Below, in pieces: positions 61,659 through 64,000 of a stretch of DNA of 64,000 nt. Source of the stretch: Croceivirga thetidis (lineage in GTDB: Bacteria; Bacteroidota; Bacteroidia; Flavobacteriales; Flavobacteriaceae). Where the stretch lies: positions 1,551,146 to 1,615,145 of the forward strand of contig NZ_JAAWWL010000001.1 in NCBI RefSeq assembly GCF_012272815.1, given 5' to 3'. The notes below the pieces were generated by a model. That model was not told the origin of the DNA, did no database searches, and saw only the letters and a program-made list of their open reading frames with translations. A program made the translations under genes and the position numbers. Each line of letters starts with the position of its first letter. Positions within the stretch are counted from its first letter, which is position 1.

Positions 61659-63373
61659 ATGGTCTTTTTCCCCCTTTGCATGACCCAATAGGCAGTTATA
61701 AAATAAGTTATAGTACCTATAAAACCGTAAAAATAGAATGTATCTCGATTGGTGTTGTAGGTCTCTTTATCAACGCTTCCCATAAGCACATTGATAGCTA
61801 AAAGCAAGGTGATGCCAAGTGCTACATAAGAAACCAATTTCAAGAGTTTTGAGAAAATAGAAGTATCCTTTTGTAATTGTGGTTCTAACTTGGCCTGTTC
61901 CTCTTGAAACGCTGTAACAGCAACATTAAATTCGTTTTCTTTGGCTTCCGCCTCCGGATACGTCTTTTTAGCACCATACTTTCCTGCTAAAACCGTGTAG
62001 ACTATAATGGTGAATATCCAAGTAGGTATGAATAGATAGTAAAAGGACATTACATTCAAGGCATTCAGGCCAAATCCAAATAATAGTCCCAATATCCAAG
62101 AAGCAATGGCAGGCAGGCTATGAACATAATCTTGATATTTGGACCAATAACGAGTATAGCCTATTCTGGGAAATATTTGGTGTTCTGCAAAAACTATGGC
62201 GCCCACTGGAGCAACCAATAGGCCCGCATAGGTCAATAGGGGTAAAATCTGCGAAAACACAAAAGGAAAGCATGCAATTAGCACCATGGCCAAACCTACT
62301 ACCAAGGTTGTATTTCGACGTGAATATTTTGAAAATATGGCTTGCGCCGCCAACCCTGCTCGGTATAGATTAGTGATAGCAGTCGTCCAACCCGCCACGA
62401 TAACAATGACAAAACCAGACCAGCCCAAAGCGTAATAGGCGACATCACCTGGATCAAGTTCAACAATTGTTTTTCCTAGAATTACGGCCGCACCGGCACC
62501 CATTATTCCTGCGGCAATCCAGGCGATATAATGCCCAAAGAGCATACCGGTGCTGGTTGCCAAACCATAGGTCTTTTTCTTGGCATAGCGCAAAAGGGCC
62601 ATGTCAATTAATCCAAAATGGGTTATCGTGTTAGCGGCCCAAGCAAAACCAATAACTTCCAGTAATCCTATACCTGGCTCACCATTACTGTTGACTCCAG
62701 TCCAAATCGATTGGCTTCCAATATGGACAAATTCAGACCAGCTTTGAGGAAGAACTTTACCCACCACCTCAAGAGACAAGGCAGGTAATAATACCAAGGC
62801 TCCACTTAAAAACATGACAAAGAGCCAAGGTGCACAGATTCCAGAAAAATCGGAAACAGCTTTAAAACCATAAATAGCCACAAAAACCACAAATAAGCCA
62901 ACAAGTATAACAATAAGTACGAACCAAAAATTTGTTGGATACCAATCAAGTTGGGCGGGAATATTAAAGGCAAATCTTACCGCCGTCGCAGACACCGTTA
63001 CCATGGCAGCTGAAATGACTGTAAAAATCAGAACATTTGCCCAATCATAAAGTTTTGACATGTTGGCACCTGCAATTTTTTTGAGATAGGTATAAAGACT
63101 TAATCTCGTTTCAACAGCAATGGGAGTTGTAATCAAGGTCCAACTAAGTATGGCCAGAACATTACCAATGAGCAAACCTATTATAATGTCCATGGTTTTT
63201 GCACCCAAGGCCACAAATGTTGCTCCAATTACAAATTCAGTTGCTGCTACATGTTCTGCAGCGTACAAACCTGCAAAATGTGTCCAGTCATGAAGTTTGT
63301 GTTTTGCAACGGGGAGCTGTTCTTCTTGAAGATTTTTAATTTGAGAAAAATCGTCAGTTTTCTTATTGGTCAT
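61655..63373 (-). CDS. NCS1-family (purine-cytosine permease type) cation symporter
   Basis: A 572-residue inner-membrane protein with about twelve hydrophobic segments. The region after the N-terminus (A-A-E-H-V-A-A-T-E-F-V-I-G-A-T-F-V-A-L-G) corresponds to helix 1 of NCS1 transporters. There is a soluble insert near 480-510 with an acidic stretch. NCS1 proteins usually carry nucleobases, hydantoins or vitamins with H+ or Na+, yet this one is ATGA-coupled to a polyol/hexuronate dehydrogenase, so its substrate may be different. It follows the RraA-like gene by 71 bases. Confidence 0.88.
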   Translation of the reverse strand: MTNKKTDDFSQIKNLQEEQLPVAKHKLHDWTHFAGLYAAEHVAATEFVIGATFVALGAKTMDIIIGLLIGNVLAILSWTLITTPIAVETRLSLYTYLKKIAGANMSKLYDWANVLIFTVISAAMVTVSATAVRFAFNIPAQLDWYPTNFWFVLIVILVGLFVVFVAIYGFKAVSDFSGICAPWLFVMFLSGALVLLPALSLEVVGKVLPQSWSEFVHIGSQSIWTGVNSNGEPGIGLLEVIGFAWAANTITHFGLIDMALLRYAKKKTYGLATSTGMLFGHYIAWIAAGIMGAGAAVILGKTIVELDPGDVAYYALGWSGFVIVIVAGWTTAITNLYRAGLAAQAIFSKYSRRNTTLVVGLAMVLIACFPFVFSQILPLLTYAGLLVAPVGAIVFAEHQIFPRIGYTRYWSKYQDYVHSLPAIASWILGLLFGFGLNALNVMSFYYLFIPTWIFTIIVYTVLAGKYGAKKTYPEAEAKENEFNVAVTAFQEEQAKLEPQLQKDTSIFSKLLKLVSYVALGITLLLAINVLMGSVDKETYNTNRDTFYFYGFIGTITYFITAYWVMQRGKKTI

Positions 63374-63412
63374 TTATTTGTGGTTAATCTGTTGAAGATA
63401 GTAGTGTTTGAC

Positions 63413-63420
63413 CAAACTTA
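63413..63420 (-). promoter_or_regulatory. Possible promoter -7 box for the NCS1 gene
   Basis: Minus-strand TAAGTTTG, exact TAnnTTTG, 39 bases before the permease ATG, in the 71-base gap after the RraA-like gene. No TTG at standard spacing. If used, the permease-dehydrogenase unit could be expressed apart from the RraA-like gene. Confidence 0.3.
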
Positions 63421-63444
63421 ATCATTCTAAAAAAGATTACTGAC

Positions 63445-64000
63445 TTAGTTTTGGGGTCTTTGCCATTCTTGAAATTCATCAAGAACAGCCGGATTGGTTG
63501 GCGGATACAGGCCTTTTATTGAGCTACCACCGTTCACTTTTTCCAATACAAATTCTTCAAAAAGTGTCATTTGTTTACATTCATTAGCGACCTCTTCTGC
63601 CATGTGCTGAGGAATGACCATTACCCCATCATCATCACCAACAATAACATCGCCAGGAAAAACGGCAACATCCCCACAAGCAATTGGTTCATTTACTGCA
63701 ATAGCTTGGTGGAGGGTCAAGTTTGTTGGCGCCGAAGGTTTTTGATGAAACGACGGAAAATCAAGTTCAGCGATTTCAGCCGAATCACGAAAACCACCAT
63801 CGGTGACCATTCCGGCCACACCACGTTTCATTAGTCTTGTGGCCAGAATTGAACCGGCAGAAGCTGCTCTCGCATCTTTACGGCTATCAATGACCAATAC
63901 ATAATTTTCAGGGCATTCTTCCACCGCGACACGTTGTAAATGTTTCGGGTCTTTAAAGACTTCTATGGTATTCAGATCTTCACGTGCCGGTATATATCTC
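63445..64000 (-). CDS. RraA / HMG-aldolase family protein, 5' end cut off by window
   Basis: Protein of the RraA-like fold that includes 4-hydroxy-4-methyl-2-oxoglutarate aldolases and regulators of RNase E. The visible part has G-M-V-T-D-G-G-F-R-D, which holds the R-D pair of the family's active site, and G-D-V-I-V-G-D-D-D-G-V-M-V-I-P. The frame is open to the right edge (I read ...R-Y-I-P-A-R-E-D-L before it), so the GTG at 63924 is internal and the true start lies outside. With the sugar-acid type neighbours, a metabolic aldolase/decarboxylase role is more likely than RNA regulation. At least 184 residues are seen. Confidence 0.85.
   Translation of the reverse strand, partial: RYIPAREDLNTIEVFKDPKHLQRVAVEECPENYVLVIDSRKDARAASAGSILATRLMKRGVAGMVTDGGFRDSAEIAELDFPSFHQKPSAPTNLTLHQAIAVNEPIACGDVAVFPGDVIVGDDDGVMVIPQHMAEEVANECKQMTLFEEFVLEKVNGGSSIKGLYPPTNPAVLDEFQEWQRPQN

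Overview
The window is AT-rich chromosomal DNA from a member of the Flavobacteriaceae (phylum Bacteroidota), most likely a marine one. The support is a complete gldK-gldL-gldM-gldN block (type IX secretion and gliding motor), several lipoproteins with Bacteroidota-type lipoboxes, a TonB-dependent receptor with a carboxypeptidase-regulatory-like N-terminal domain, a sulfatase paired with its own formylglycine-generating enzyme, and promoter-like boxes of the Bacteroidota form (TAnnTTTG, sometimes with an upstream TTG). Coding density is very high. No stretch above 300 bases lacks a gene. I saw no tRNA, rRNA, CRISPR array, prophage or insertion sequence. The first and last genes run off the window.

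Layout. 1-3 kb: a cut-off S9 dipeptidyl peptidase followed by a POT-family peptide transporter, together a peptide-use pair. 3-7.8 kb (minus): comEC-like, NlpC/P60 lipoprotein, lpxB, a small membrane protein and surE, tightly packed. 8-11 kb (plus): a Prc/CtpA-like protease and a DNA/RNA endonuclease separated by a strong terminator. 11-16.5 kb (minus): rodA, mrdA (PBP2), mreD, mreC and mreB, the rod-shape machinery, with purH upstream. 18.2-21 kb (minus): a free-methionine-sulfoxide-reductase-like GAF protein and a large exported protein with a plug-like tail. 21-25 kb (plus): a four-gene cysteine-rich operon (HYC_CC_PP-type protein, TonB receptor, exported HMA protein, HMA-MauE-like membrane protein) that looks like a heavy-metal handling system. 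25.7-32.3 kb (minus): groEL, groES, secG, a TPR-like protein, lptE, a sigma-54 activator and miaB. 32.5-34.3 kb (plus): an LVIVD-repeat lipoprotein and a lipoprotein ending in a Kunitz/BPTI-type domain. 34.4-44.1 kb (plus): topA, a degenerate arginase-fold protein, gldKLMN and an FAD oxidoreductase. 44.1-47.5 kb: DUF983 protein, ABC-F ATPase, plant-type LRR protein. 47.7-53.7 kb: a tripartite RND efflux operon plus a small CPXCG zinc-ribbon-like protein. 53.9-54.9 kb: nitronate monooxygenase-like enzyme. 55-58.5 kb: FGE, sulfatase and a secreted nucleoside-hydrolase-like protein. 58.5-64 kb (minus): RraA-like protein, NCS1 permease, mannitol-dehydrogenase-family enzyme, DUF1080 lipoprotein and a bile-acid/Na+ symporter-family protein, a probable carbohydrate or sugar-acid utilisation cluster.

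Most of the window is core flavobacterial genome. The parts I find most worth attention are: (1) the LVIVD/Kunitz lipoprotein pair, in which an animal-like protease-inhibitor fold keeps all six cysteines; (2) the arginase-fold protein next to the type IX motor genes, which has lost half of its metal ligands; (3) the HYC_CC_PP/TonB/HMA/HMA-MauE operon; (4) the lipid-anchored FGE plus sulfatase cassette; and (5) the NCS1-dehydrogenase-RraA cluster, whose substrate cannot be read from the sequence.
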